NCBI GenBank assembly: GCA_964463485.1
Contig: CAYXDO010000032.1
Coordinates: 13,060-77,059, forward strand
DNA: 64,000 nt
DNA from: CAYXDO01 sp964463485
Lineage (GTDB): Bacteria > Myxococcota > Kuafuiibacteriia > Kuafuiibacteriales > Kuafuiibacteriaceae
Reading direction: 5' to 3'
Shown here: positions 34,061 to 43,646 of the stretch, piece by piece
Position numbering within the stretch: position 1 is the stretch's first letter
How the letters are laid out: each line of letters starts with the position of its first letter
Made by a program: the position numbers and the translations under genes
Notes under the pieces: model-generated
The model's input: the letters and a program-made list of their open reading frames with translations, nothing else
Databases searched by the model: none
Told to the model about the DNA's origin: nothing

Positions 34061-37000
34061 CTAGCGTTTTTTCTTGAGCTCGGCCTCGTCGATCCGGAGG
34101 CGCCGCGTGGGATCGGTCGTTCGAACACCAACGAAACCGGGGCGCGACGGAGGGCCCAGGGCGCGGACGTCGACGAGCGACGCCTCGGTCGGGACCTCTT
34201 CCTGAAACGCGACGTCGACGGCGGGAGGTGTCCAGTCCGGCGAGAGCTCGATCGATTCGGTGGGGCCGTCGATCCCGCGCTGCGTGAAGCCGGGGGTGGG
34301 CGCGGGCGGAGCCTCCTTGAGCCCACCGACGGGAAGCTCGTGCTCAGTCGACTTCACCGCGGTGAGAGGCACTCGCGGCACCCGTGACAGATCGATCTCC
34401 GCGGTCGGCGGATCGTCCAAAGGAAAACGAAGCGCGGGCGCGCGCGCTTCGGTCGGCTCCGCGTTGACCTCGAGCGAGGCGAGCTGCGCAGCTCGTCGCC
34501 GCGCGCCCGCGGCGAGATCTGTCAGGGACGCTCGCGTCTCGGAGACGAGATGCTCTGCCGTAGGCGGATCGTCGAACTCAGTCACCATCGCGGCGCCGAC
34601 TGAAGCCTCTGCGCGCCGCGACGCGACGGGAGACTCGCTCCGCTCGAGCTCACGCGTGGGCGCTTCGGCGAACGCACGCGCACGGGGGATGGCGGCCTCG
34701 ATCTCCAGCTCACGAGTGGGCGTCTCGGTGAACGCGCGAACCGGGCTTTGGGCAGGCGCGAGACCTACAGCCGCAGGGCCGGCGAGTGGAGGTTCTTCCG
34801 TCGATTCGTTCGATTCGAGGGTCGAAAGGCTCGCCCGTCGCTCGAGGGCGGAAGCCTCGAGATCGTCGATCGGTTCGAGGTCGATCGGCTCGAGGTCGAT
34901 CGGCTCGTCGATCGGGTCCGCTTGGATCGGATCGACCGCTGGCTGGCGTTCGCTTGGATCGACCTCGGCGGTCCTGGCTGCGCTCGGGCTCGCGCGAGAA
35001 CCTTGCTCCGGCGTGGCGTCCCGAGGTTCGCTCCACCTCGCTGCGAGATTCTCCTGCGGCGCGTCGGCCTGGGGCCCGTCGAGCTCCGCGAGCCGAACTT
35101 CGTCGGTCGAAGCGGCGCCGCGACGTTCGGACTCGTCTCTTTCCCGAGCCGTCCGAGGTTCGATCGACCGTGGTTCCATCGACCGAGGTTCCATCGACCG
35201 TGGTTCCATCGACCGATCGCGTGGCCTCGGCGTGCGCTCCTGCCCTTCGGACGGCTCGCTGTCGTGTGTCGTTCGCGCGTCACGTTTCTGCGGAGCCCGA
35301 CGTTCCTCGCGTTCGGGCGTGCGCGCGGCGGGACCTCGGGCCGTTGCCTCAGCGCGACGTCGGGGCTCTTCGGGAGCGCGACGCGCTTCGCCCGTCGCAC
35401 GCGGACTTGCATCGGCGCGTTCGTCCCGTCGCGAAGCATCCGCCGTCATCACTCGGCGCGGCGGTGGGCTCCTTCCCAGGTCCTCGTGCTTGCGCGCCTT
35501 TGCGCCGAGCGGCGGGGACTTCTTGTCCTCCTGCTTCGTAGCCTCCAACATCGGCGCCTTCGACGCTTCAAGCACCGGCGCCTTCGACGCTTCAAGCACA
35601 GGCGCCTTCGACGCCTCCAACACAGGTGCCTTCGACGCTTCAAGCACCGGCGCCTTCGACGCCTCCAGCACAGGCGCTTTCGACGCATCGAGCACCGGCG
35701 CCTTCGATGCCTCCAACACCGGCGCCACAGTCAGCGGATCGAAGTTCCACGAGGAGAGATCTCCGAAGCCACCTTCGCCGATCTTGGGGAGCTCGTTGTT
35801 GGCGCCTCGTGCGCGGCGATGGGCGAGCTCGATGCGCATTTCGTCGCGCTTGGCGGTGGCCTCGTCCGCTTCGTCCACCATGAATTGAAGGCAGTCACGA
35901 GCCTTGGGGCGCTTGGGGTTGGGCTTGGGCCACTCCTCGACCTTGTCGGCGTCGCGAGGCGGGTAGACCTGGCTCAAAGCGGGCGGCAGCGCGGGAGCCT
36001 CTCCGCGCGCGGGCAGCACCCGGACGTAGAGTCGCTGAAGGAGTGTGTGACCGGAGCGGGTCACGCCGGAGACGAGCAAGTCGAAGCTGCCGGGAGATTG
36101 AATCGTCAGTCGATAGCGCTCAGGGGATGGGCTGGGCTCGAAGACGTAGCCCGGGCAGCCACCTCCTTTGAGTGCAAACCTTCGGACCCGAAGTCCTTCT
36201 GGGTGATCGAGCTCGATGGGTGTCGCGGTGTCGGTGACGAGCGGCCGCTCGCGCTGGCCCGCTTGCGGAAACAACCTTCCGAAGCCCACCTTCTGCAGAA
36301 AGCCGGGATGGGTTTCGAGCACGAGCTCCATGACCTCGAGCGGATAGATGTCGACGATGCCCGTGCCCGGGCCGAACTCCCGCAAGGCTGCGCGCGCGAA
36401 GGGGCGATCCGCTGCGCCGGTGAACAGGGAGGCGAGATAGGCCAACGCTTCGGCGCGAGTCGCGCCGGTGGCATGCCGAAACGCCTCCGACAGAATCAAC
36501 GCGTGCTTCGCGTAGGCGACCGGCGAACCGAGCACGCGCTGGACCTCGTCGGGGTCGGTCAGGCGCGTGTCGCCAGGTTCTACGCCGGGCCCCACGTCTC
36601 CGGCAAAACGACGCGGCCCTCGGCCCATGAGGTGGGACTCGAACGACGACTCGAAGATCTGATCTTCGACTCGATCTTCATCGTCGTGGCCGTGCTGCTT
36701 CTTCTCCTTCTCGTCGCCGTGCCCTTCCCGCTTCCCGCGGCTCTCCCGGTCTTTGGGATCTTCTTCGTCTTCGATCTGCTGTTCGTGCGAGACGTGCTGC
36801 TGGCCTTCCATCGGCTCGGGCTCGTGCCTGCGACGGCGGCGAACCGGAGCTTGTCGGTCGTCGTCGCGCTGGAGGTCGATCGCGCCGGTGTCTTCGGGCG
36901 TCTCGTTGTTCGCTTCCTCGGTCTTGGCCTCGAGCTTGCTGGACTTGGGAGCCTTGCCCTCTTTTTTGCGAGCCACCGAAGGCGCGCGCGGGCCCTTCGT

Positions 37001-37072
37001 CTTGGGCTTGGGGGTGCGCGACGTGCCTTGCGAAGCGCGCGGCGCGGACCCTCTCGAGAGCGGGACCTTCAC
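34061..37072 (-). CDS. 1003-residue low-complexity repeat protein of unknown function
   Basis: It starts with GTG overlapping the EamA gene's TGA stop. Residues 1-150 are highly charged Lys/Arg/Glu sequence with a basic start. Residues about 160-400 may form a folded domain (AYAKHALILSEAFRHATGATRAEALAYLASL, then beta-rich sequence containing GGGCPGYVF). From about residue 450 it becomes repetitive: seven KAPVLEAS-type octads, four RSMEP units, DLEPI units, then spaced motifs PTRELE (twice) and DDPPTAE (twice). It ends in a Lys-rich cluster. There is no signal peptide or membrane segment. The Thr motifs resemble kinase targets, but no function is assigned. Composition differs strongly from its neighbours. 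Confidence 0.7.
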   Translation of the reverse strand: MKVPLSRGSAPRASQGTSRTPKPKTKGPRAPSVARKKEGKAPKSSKLEAKTEEANNETPEDTGAIDLQRDDDRQAPVRRRRRHEPEPMEGQQHVSHEQQIEDEEDPKDRESRGKREGHGDEKEKKQHGHDDEDRVEDQIFESSFESHLMGRGPRRFAGDVGPGVEPGDTRLTDPDEVQRVLGSPVAYAKHALILSEAFRHATGATRAEALAYLASLFTGAADRPFARAALREFGPGTGIVDIYPLEVMELVLETHPGFLQKVGFGRLFPQAGQRERPLVTDTATPIELDHPEGLRVRRFALKGGGCPGYVFEPSPSPERYRLTIQSPGSFDLLVSGVTRSGHTLLQRLYVRVLPARGEAPALPPALSQVYPPRDADKVEEWPKPNPKRPKARDCLQFMVDEADEATAKRDEMRIELAHRRARGANNELPKIGEGGFGDLSSWNFDPLTVAPVLEASKAPVLDASKAPVLEASKAPVLEASKAPVLEASKAPVLEASKAPVLEASKAPMLEATKQEDKKSPPLGAKARKHEDLGRSPPPRRVMTADASRRDERADASPRATGEARRAPEEPRRRAEATARGPAARTPEREERRAPQKRDARTTHDSEPSEGQERTPRPRDRSMEPRSMEPRSMEPRSIEPRTARERDESERRGAASTDEVRLAELDGPQADAPQENLAARWSEPRDATPEQGSRASPSAARTAEVDPSERQPAVDPIQADPIDEPIDLEPIDLEPIDDLEASALERRASLSTLESNESTEEPPLAGPAAVGLAPAQSPVRAFTETPTRELEIEAAIPRARAFAEAPTRELERSESPVASRRAEASVGAAMVTEFDDPPTAEHLVSETRASLTDLAAGARRRAAQLASLEVNAEPTEARAPALRFPLDDPPTAEIDLSRVPRVPLTAVKSTEHELPVGGLKEAPPAPTPGFTQRGIDGPTESIELSPDWTPPAVDVAFQEEVPTEASLVDVRALGPPSRPGFVGVRTTDPTRRLRIDEAELKKKR
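35541..35726 (-). repeat. 24-bp tandem repeat within the low-complexity gene
   Basis: Seven full units and one partial unit of a 24-bp sequence (plus-strand consensus GCYTCMARCACMGGCGCCTTCGAC written as its degenerate core CTTCAAGCACCGGCGCC). They encode the eight-residue unit KAPVLEAS. Units differ mainly at synonymous positions, so selection seems to keep the peptide. Confidence 0.9.
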
Positions 37073-37995
37073 TCGGTTCGGGAGTGTACCTCAGAGTTCG
37101 GTCGAGGCGGCCGCGTGCTGAGCCAAATGGCGAGAAACACGAAGACCGCGCCGACGATCTTTGCGAGCGTGGTCGGTTCTCCGGCGACGACACCGAGCAG
37201 CACACCCGTCACCGGTTGAAGCAACACCAACACCGCCATTCGCGACGCAGGAATTGATTTGAGCGCCAAGTTCCATGTCATGACCGCACCAAAAGAAACG
37301 CCCAGCACCAAGTAGCCCAGCGCGAGCAGCGAGAGCGGCTCGATCATGCGCTCGAGGTCGAGCGCTCGAGCTTCCGGAACCGCAAACGGCAGCACACACA
37401 CGGCCGCGATCACTCCGGTCGATGAACAGAACGCTGGGGCCGACACCCGAGCCAGGGTGGGCTTCGCCGCGATCGTGTAGATGCCCCAAAGCAGAGCGGT
37501 GGCCGCCAGCATGAGGTTCCCGAGCGCAGATCCTTTGAGCTCAAACATATCGCCCAGACGCCCGTCCGACACCACGATGATCGCGCCGGTCAGGGCGAGG
37601 CCGATCGACACGACCTGTGACCGCGTCATCGACTCGCCCAAGAAGAGCCGCGCCATGAGCACGAGCACCACGGGCTCGATCCCGATGAGGATCGCGCCGT
37701 GCGAGGAGTCGCTGTGGACCAGGCCGTGCGCGCTGACCAAGAGCGGCCCCGCGAATCCGATCGAGCCGACGAGCAGGATCCGCCCGTAGTCGGCCGGCAG
37801 CGCGTGGGAGAAGGAGCCGCGCGGTGTCACGATCATGAACAAAGGAATCGAGAGCAGCACACGAACGAACACGAGCGCCGACGGAGGCCACACCCGGAGC
37901 GCCTGCTCGATGGCGAAGTAGGCCGATCCGCCGAGCAGATTGGAGAGGACCGCGAGGAACAGCGCGCGCCGTTGTGAAGGTCCATCAGCCGACAC
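37069..37995 (-). CDS. EamA/DMT-superfamily transporter
   Basis: A 308-residue membrane protein with ten helices in two EamA halves. The first half includes LGGSAYFAIEQALRVWPPSALVFVRVLLS and the second LLWGIYTIAAKPTLARVSAPAF, each ending in a conserved P-rich helix (IGIEPVVLVLMARLFLGE and LLQPVTGVLLGVVAGE), the classic EamA signature. Such proteins export amino acids, nucleotides or other metabolites. The substrate is unknown. Its stop overlaps the next gene by four bases. Confidence 0.88.
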   Translation of the reverse strand: MSADGPSQRRALFLAVLSNLLGGSAYFAIEQALRVWPPSALVFVRVLLSIPLFMIVTPRGSFSHALPADYGRILLVGSIGFAGPLLVSAHGLVHSDSSHGAILIGIEPVVLVLMARLFLGESMTRSQVVSIGLALTGAIIVVSDGRLGDMFELKGSALGNLMLAATALLWGIYTIAAKPTLARVSAPAFCSSTGVIAAVCVLPFAVPEARALDLERMIEPLSLLALGYLVLGVSFGAVMTWNLALKSIPASRMAVLVLLQPVTGVLLGVVAGEPTTLAKIVGAVFVFLAIWLSTRPPRPNSEVHSRTE

Positions 37996-38189
37996 GAATG
38001 GGAGGCTCCCGCCGGACGCGAAGGCGCAGCTCGCTGCCGGCGCCGGAGCTGGACACGGAGGCTTTGCCCTCGAGAAAGACGACCACGCGGTGGTCTAACA
38101 CGGGGCGTCGGGGCGGGATCGGGCCTCTCGAGGCCGAAAGGAACGAAAAGTGTAGCACTCGATCGTACATTTCGCCGATAACCCCTCCG

Positions 38190-40424
38190 ATGTCAGGCAG
38201 CAGGGTCGGAAAAGCACTTTCAGACGCGCGGCTCCCCAACTCACCGGGCGGGGCCCGCATCTACAAGGCCGAGATGCAGAAGGCGATCAAGGAGGCCCTC
38301 ACGCCGGAGCCGGGCGACCCAGCGGGCAAGCCGCTGACCGCCGAGGAAGCCGCGGTTTTCGAGCCCGTCCAGGCGAGCGAGATGTCGAAGGCCGCCAAGT
38401 CGGTCTTCGACGCCTTCAAAGCGAAGATTCCGGAGCTGCTGGCGAATGGGCCTTCGCCAGGCGGTGACGCCAAACCGATCGGCTCGGCGACCGGCAATCG
38501 GGCGGTGTTTCTGAACTCGGCCGGTTGGCCGGTGCCCAAGGCCGACATCACTGGGCAACCCGCGGCGGTCGCGGCCGAAGAAGGCATGTATCGCCTCTCG
38601 CTGCTCGTGAGCCAAGCCGTCGTGGGTGGCGCCGGATCGCCGCTCACCTCGTTGAGCAACGCGGAGAAGTCGACCCTCATCGAGAACGCGATCGCGGCGG
38701 CGAAGATGTCGCGGGAAGCGCCGAACGGAGTCATCGATGGGTTGACCGCCGACAAGACGGCGCAGCTCAGGTCGAGCGCGTTCACCGTACTCTGGTCGTT
38801 GGCGACCACGCTGCCCGCGAGCGGAGCTACGAAGCAACTCTCGGATCGAATTCATCAAGCCTTGGTGAAGCTCGCTGACGGTGAGTCGCACAAGTGGCTC
38901 GGGAAGCACATGGCGCGGCTCATGGATCGGAGCGACTATCAGTCGCGGCTCCCTTCCGATCAGAAGGTCGATGTGTCGGAGATTTTCGAGTCGAAATTTC
39001 CGAAAAAATTCGATGTCGGCAACATGCTCGACGGACAGGGTTTCATTTCCTGGGAGCACGTCAGCGGAGAGGGCGAAGGATTCTTCGAGTCCTTCAAGGC
39101 CAACCTCTTGAAGCAGAAGATCGGCGGCGCATCGTTCACGAAGGTGTCTCAGAGTTGGGGCAGCGCTGACTTCGAGCTCAAGTTCAATCCGCCTCGCGGG
39201 GAGAACGGGCGGGTGAAGGGGGTGCGCATCACGGTTCGCCAGTTCCAGGACGACATGTTCGATTCGGTGGGCCAGAAGAAAGGCTTTTCATACGGAGGTC
39301 ACTCGAACATCGGAGAGAATCAGGAAAACTCGATGGAGGCGGCCCTCCTGAAGGGGCTCAAGGCCAACGCGCCTCAGCTCGCGCTGCTCGACTTGTGCGC
39401 TGGCCTGGACAACCTCGACGAGGACCTCGAGAACCTCGGCGACATCGAGATCCTCACGACGTTCAGCTCTTCGTATTTCTGGAAGGGTAAAATCAAGAAC
39501 GACGCGGGCGTCGAGTTCGACGGCGTCACCAAGTCGGAGGGCCTCGAGAGCTTGCTCGGCCTGTGGGACGCACTCAGCCAGGAGAAGGACTACGAAGGCT
39601 GCCGCGAGGCCGTATCTGACCGGATCTACAACTGGGCGCACGAGCGCAATCCGAACGTGGTCTTCCCGACGCTCGAGGACTATCGGCAGGTTCGATGGGC
39701 GCACCTCGACGGAGACGACGATGGCATCATGGACGCGACCGACGTCCTGTACCAGTTCGGGCTGAAGAAGGCGTCCGCGGTCAGCAGCGGTGAATACAAC
39801 CTAAAAGAGAGCGGCCACCCGGACGAGCTGAACGGGGACGCCATCAAGGACGCGGTGCTCGACCTGAATGTCGCGACCCACTACAACTCCTCGACCGCGC
39901 ACTCTGCCATCACTCATGGGTTCATGGCGGCGGGCTTCTTCGACGGATCGGGCTCGAAGGACTTGATTCGGTTCGAGCCTGGAAAGAATCACGACGGACA
40001 GAGCGTCACCAAAGTCGCCGTGAGCTCCGAGCTCGGCCACACCTCGCGGGAGGCGCTCGAAGGGCTCGTGCAGTATATGGCCATCGTCGACTCGGCGGAC
40101 AAAGGCCGCATCAGCGGGCTCAACGAAGTGGACAGAAAACTCATGGGCCTGACGTTCGCGACGTTCCGACTGACGAACGACGGCCAGGGACGCATGAACG
40201 ACCAGCGGATCTGGACGCAGCTGCTCGACGTGCTCCGCCTGCCCTCGGACCTGCCGTACGGCCCGCTCGCCAGCCTCGTGGATGCGGAGCACCACGACTA
40301 CTCCGGAAATCTAGAGATCGTGAAGAAGTACAAGGAGACTCTCTCCGGTACGGCAAAGACCGCGCTCGAATCGCAACAGGTCGGCCGGCCGGGACAAGGG
40401 CCCGCCACCGCTCCCATCGCCTGA
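38190..40424 (+). CDS. 744-residue protein with possible caspase-like (clan CD) site and EF-hand-like loop
   Basis: The ATG at 38190 is chosen because upstream codons overlap the divergent EamA gene. No signal peptide is seen. Residues 1-330 are helical and Ala-rich. A central region has VKGVRITVRQF, then FSYGGHSN with His-371, and a hydrophobic strand LALLDLCAG with Cys-403. The order hydrophobic strand, Gly-His, then hhhDxCxG is that of caspase, gingipain and separase-type clan CD peptidases, and the spacing of 32 residues is close to that of gingipains. Next comes LDGDDDGIMDATD (about 510-522), which fits a 12-residue EF-hand loop. The rest is unknown. The peptidase idea is inference from motif order only. 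Confidence 0.65.
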   Translation: MSGSRVGKALSDARLPNSPGGARIYKAEMQKAIKEALTPEPGDPAGKPLTAEEAAVFEPVQASEMSKAAKSVFDAFKAKIPELLANGPSPGGDAKPIGSATGNRAVFLNSAGWPVPKADITGQPAAVAAEEGMYRLSLLVSQAVVGGAGSPLTSLSNAEKSTLIENAIAAAKMSREAPNGVIDGLTADKTAQLRSSAFTVLWSLATTLPASGATKQLSDRIHQALVKLADGESHKWLGKHMARLMDRSDYQSRLPSDQKVDVSEIFESKFPKKFDVGNMLDGQGFISWEHVSGEGEGFFESFKANLLKQKIGGASFTKVSQSWGSADFELKFNPPRGENGRVKGVRITVRQFQDDMFDSVGQKKGFSYGGHSNIGENQENSMEAALLKGLKANAPQLALLDLCAGLDNLDEDLENLGDIEILTTFSSSYFWKGKIKNDAGVEFDGVTKSEGLESLLGLWDALSQEKDYEGCREAVSDRIYNWAHERNPNVVFPTLEDYRQVRWAHLDGDDDGIMDATDVLYQFGLKKASAVSSGEYNLKESGHPDELNGDAIKDAVLDLNVATHYNSSTAHSAITHGFMAAGFFDGSGSKDLIRFEPGKNHDGQSVTKVAVSSELGHTSREALEGLVQYMAIVDSADKGRISGLNEVDRKLMGLTFATFRLTNDGQGRMNDQRIWTQLLDVLRLPSDLPYGPLASLVDAEHHDYSGNLEIVKKYKETLSGTAKTALESQQVGRPGQGPATAPIA

Positions 40425-40489
40425 CGCGATCCAGGGGCCCTCGTCGTTCCGAGGACGCAGGAAATCGCACAGCTAAAGGCCGCGAGAGT

Positions 40490-43417
40490 TTACAGATCGA
40501 TCGTCGAGACTCCGACTTTGAGGTTGAAAGCGAGCTCCATACCGACCTTTTCGGGCTTGGGTCCGGTGTGTTTTCCAAGCTCGGCGAGTATGCAGTTGGC
40601 GAGCTTGGTGTCGGCCGTCCAGGTCGCTCCGCTGAGTTGACTGCCGGCGATGCGCGGTGAGAAGGCACCATTTTCCAGGATACGCGCGGACGCGTTGTAG
40701 TCGGACCCGTCCGGAATGACGAGTCGACGGGATGCGTCGGCCATACACTCGACGGTGCCTCGAAGGCTCTTGTTGAGGACTTCGGCGTAGGGATCGACGT
40801 CGTAACCTTCGGTGGTCTTCACGCCGACCCACTCGAGATCGAAGTGGCGAACCGGATTCACTTTGCGGTCCGTGGCGATCTTGGCACCGCCGGCGGTAAA
40901 GGAGATCGGCAGCGTAACCAGCACGAACCCACCGCGGAACGAAGCGTACCGCCAGTTTTCGACCGCTCCGGTGAGGCATTCGACGGTCTCTTTGGTACCG
41001 GCGCCATCGGCGACCGCGCTTGGGCTGATGACGCGGCCGTCCGAGCCGACCGCATAAATCACTCGAAAGTGAGTTCCGGAGGCGCCAGCCGCGCAAAAAT
41101 TCAGCGTGGAGATGAGTCCACGGGTGGCGTCGGCGAATACGGTCGGGGTCGGCGCTCCCGACGTCGAACCGCCGCGTGACATGATCGCGAAGGCGCCGGC
41201 CGCGACGACCGCGGCCGCCGTGGCGGAGCCGATGATGAGCTTTTTCCGCTCGTCGCTCTGCGCCAACAGGTTACGATTTTTGAAAGTATCGAGTTGCTCC
41301 CGGGTGACCGGCACCGGCTTGTGGATGGCCGTAGAAGGCTCCGGCGCAGGGGCTCCGAGCACGACGGGACGCGGAGCGGGTGCGGAGCGCGGGAGCGCGT
41401 CCCTGACTCGTTCGACCTTCATGCGAGCTTCGGCGAGGTCGTGCGCGCCGCTGCTCGCGAGGCTCCTCAACAGATTCTTGGTAGGGGCGCTCGCATGAAG
41501 AGTATCGCGCCAAGCGTCGGGAGAACCGGATGGGTTGCCTCCGAGGAGCTGAATGCCGAGGCCTGCGACCGCTTTGATCTCCTGCACGAGGGAGCCTTGG
41601 CCTCGCGCGCCGAGGCCGATCAGACCGACTTGGCCGTTCGCTCGTACCAAGACCGCCTCGAGGCTGAGCGCGGGGTGAAAGATCGGAGGGTTGGCGGCGG
41701 CGAGATCGCCGAGCGCCAAGAGCGTCTTGGCCAACAGGTCGAGGACCTCGCGCTCGTCGAGCGTTCGCGACCGCGACAGGGTCGCGAGGTTCGCGCCGTC
41801 GAAATATTGGCGAGCCAAACATTCGAAGCGCACAGGCCCAAAGCTCGTGGAAAATCGCTCGACCGCGGCAGGAACGCTCATACTCACCACGCGGCGATGA
41901 ATGGCGTACAGGCGCTCGATCCTCTCGGCGTCTTTGGACATGAGCAACACCACCGGCAGCGCGTCGGAGATCCGCCGGGCCCTGAAGACCAACCCATCGG
42001 CCGCGTCGGCCAAGACTTCATCGAGCTGATATCGCGCTTCGATCAGCGAGCCCACCTGAGGCACAGCGGCCGCAGGGGTATGAACCTCGGTGTAGTTGGT
42101 CTTCGGGACAGGACCGGTCTGCGCCTGCAGCGAAACCGACAAGCCTGAGGTAGGCGCCGACCCTGGGACTCCAAGGATCGGGGCTGCCGTGGGGACCATC
42201 CAGCTCGGCTGAGGCGGGGCCGAGACCATGTCGGCGCCAGGCAACGCGTCCATCAACGAGCCGAGCGAGGTGGAGCTCGAGCCCGATCCGAGCGTGGGGC
42301 CTGCTCGCCCGGAAGCGCTGCGCATCAGCGTGCGCGCGGCCGGCGCGGCTTGCGGGGCGGCGGCCTGCGGGGCGGCCTGCGGAGCGGGAGCGACGGGCGC
42401 GGGCCCCCGCTGAGAGGTAGCGCGCGGCAAAGAGGCCGACAGCGCCCTCCTGAACTCAGTCACGTTGGCGAAGCGGGCTCCGGCGCTCTTCTCCAAGGCG
42501 CGGTGAATCGCGGCGACGAACTCGTCGGACAGCGGTGTCTTGGCCACCGATCGCAAGTCAGCGGGAGCTTCGCTGATTTGTTTGTAAATCGTGGCTTGCC
42601 AGTTGGCCGAACGAAAAGGCGCGTCTCCCGACACGAGCTCGTAAAGCACCGTCGCGAGGCTGTAGATGTCGCTGCGTGCATCGACGTCTTGCGCGCCAAG
42701 CGCCTGCTCCGGACTCATGTAGGTCGGCGTGCCGAGCGTCGCCACGTTGTTCTGCTGAGTGAGATTGCTCCCCGAGAGCTTCACGATGCCGAAGTCCACC
42801 ACCTTGACCGTCGCTTCGGCGCCGTCGACTTGATGGATGAAGATGTTGTCCGGCTTCAGATCGCGGTGAACGAGCCCTGCGTGATGGGCTTCGGAGAGGC
42901 TGTGGGCCACGGCCGATGCGATCTCGACGGTCTCCGCTTCCGTGAAGACGATGCCGCGTTTCATCCGCTCGTTGAGCTCCTGCTTGAGCGTGCGACCGGT
43001 CAGAAGCTCCATCGCGATGAACAAGAGCCCATTGTCGTCTTGTCCGAAGTCGTAGACCCGCACGGTGTTGGCGTGCCTGAGCCCCGCGGTGGCCCGCGCC
43101 TCGGCGAAGAATCGACGCATCAGCTGGTCGTTGTCGGCGATCTGAAGGGACTCCAGCACTTTGACGGCCACGGGCTGCCCGGTCGTGAGCTGGGTTGCCC
43201 GAAATACCGCCGCGAAACCGCCGCGTCCGAGAAGCTCCTCGATCCGAAATCGACCCGCGATGAGCGTGCCGACCTTGACGATGTTGAGGCTGGTGGAGGG
43301 CGCGTTCTTGATCAGCGTGGAGAGCTGGTCGTTGGGACAGACACGCTCGTCCGTCATCAGACCGCACAGTGGGCACCACCGCGACCTGGTCGATCCCTCA
43401 CCTTCGACGAGCTTCAT
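40490..43417 (-). CDS. Ser/Thr kinase with degenerate second kinase domain and TonB/AgmX-like C-terminus
   Basis: A 975-residue protein (ATG at 43417). In order, it has an N-terminal Cys cluster CPLC...CP (residues 15-28), probably a small zinc ribbon. An active kinase domain follows (about 50-320), with LGRGGFAAVF, VAVK, HRDLKPDN, VDFG and GTPTYMSPEQ. An Ala/Pro linker leads to a second, kinase-like region (about 455-700). There the HRDLKPxN position reads HPALSLEAV and DFG reads GLGA, so it is a likely pseudokinase. One membrane helix (about 724-746) precedes a periplasmic region (about 765-835 and a weaker copy) resembling the TonB/AgmX C-terminal domain, for example GSDGRVISPSAV and GGFVLVTLPISF. 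Confidence 0.88.
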   Translation of the reverse strand: MKLVEGEGSTRSRWCPLCGLMTDERVCPNDQLSTLIKNAPSTSLNIVKVGTLIAGRFRIEELLGRGGFAAVFRATQLTTGQPVAVKVLESLQIADNDQLMRRFFAEARATAGLRHANTVRVYDFGQDDNGLLFIAMELLTGRTLKQELNERMKRGIVFTEAETVEIASAVAHSLSEAHHAGLVHRDLKPDNIFIHQVDGAEATVKVVDFGIVKLSGSNLTQQNNVATLGTPTYMSPEQALGAQDVDARSDIYSLATVLYELVSGDAPFRSANWQATIYKQISEAPADLRSVAKTPLSDEFVAAIHRALEKSAGARFANVTEFRRALSASLPRATSQRGPAPVAPAPQAAPQAAAPQAAPAARTLMRSASGRAGPTLGSGSSSTSLGSLMDALPGADMVSAPPQPSWMVPTAAPILGVPGSAPTSGLSVSLQAQTGPVPKTNYTEVHTPAAAVPQVGSLIEARYQLDEVLADAADGLVFRARRISDALPVVLLMSKDAERIERLYAIHRRVVSMSVPAAVERFSTSFGPVRFECLARQYFDGANLATLSRSRTLDEREVLDLLAKTLLALGDLAAANPPIFHPALSLEAVLVRANGQVGLIGLGARGQGSLVQEIKAVAGLGIQLLGGNPSGSPDAWRDTLHASAPTKNLLRSLASSGAHDLAEARMKVERVRDALPRSAPAPRPVVLGAPAPEPSTAIHKPVPVTREQLDTFKNRNLLAQSDERKKLIIGSATAAAVVAAGAFAIMSRGGSTSGAPTPTVFADATRGLISTLNFCAAGASGTHFRVIYAVGSDGRVISPSAVADGAGTKETVECLTGAVENWRYASFRGGFVLVTLPISFTAGGAKIATDRKVNPVRHFDLEWVGVKTTEGYDVDPYAEVLNKSLRGTVECMADASRRLVIPDGSDYNASARILENGAFSPRIAGSQLSGATWTADTKLANCILAELGKHTGPKPEKVGMELAFNLKVGVSTIDL

Positions 43418-43464
43418 GTCCCGACGAGCGTAGCGCAACCGGCGAGTAGGTTGAATACCGGACG

Positions 43465-43632
43465 GCTAGCAGGTCGCTGAAATAGTCGATTTCGGCCGCC
43501 GCGGCGCCCTACGTGATCGGCATGGATAAGCAAAATGCCATCGCTCACCCGTGAATCGGGCTCGGGCACGGGCACGGGCACGGGCACGGGCACGTCATGA
43601 GTTTCGGAGCCTTTTTTAGCGACATGCTAACG
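43465..43632. repeat. dispersed GGGCAC-hexamer repeat element, copy C, with terminal inverted arms
   Basis: The left arm GCTAGCAGGTCGCTGAAA (43465-43482) is an imperfect inverse complement of the right end (43614-43631). Inside lie a small hairpin (GGCATGGATAAGCAAAATGCC, positions 43519-43539), GAATCGGGCTC, five GGGCAC units (43564-43593) and the conserved flank. This 168-bp copy is the only one with both arms visible and may show the complete element. Confidence 0.85.
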
Positions 43633-43646
43633 CGTGGCGAATGGCC

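Noticed and set aside
35541..35726. Regular 24-bp repeats considered as a CRISPR array
   Set aside because: There are no unique spacers between units; the units are contiguous, in frame and encode KAPVLEAS.
34748..37219. An 823-codon plus-strand open frame opposite the repeat protein
   Set aside because: Its repeats simply mirror the minus-strand repeats, and the minus-strand frame has coupled neighbours and better coding character, although neither protein is recognised.
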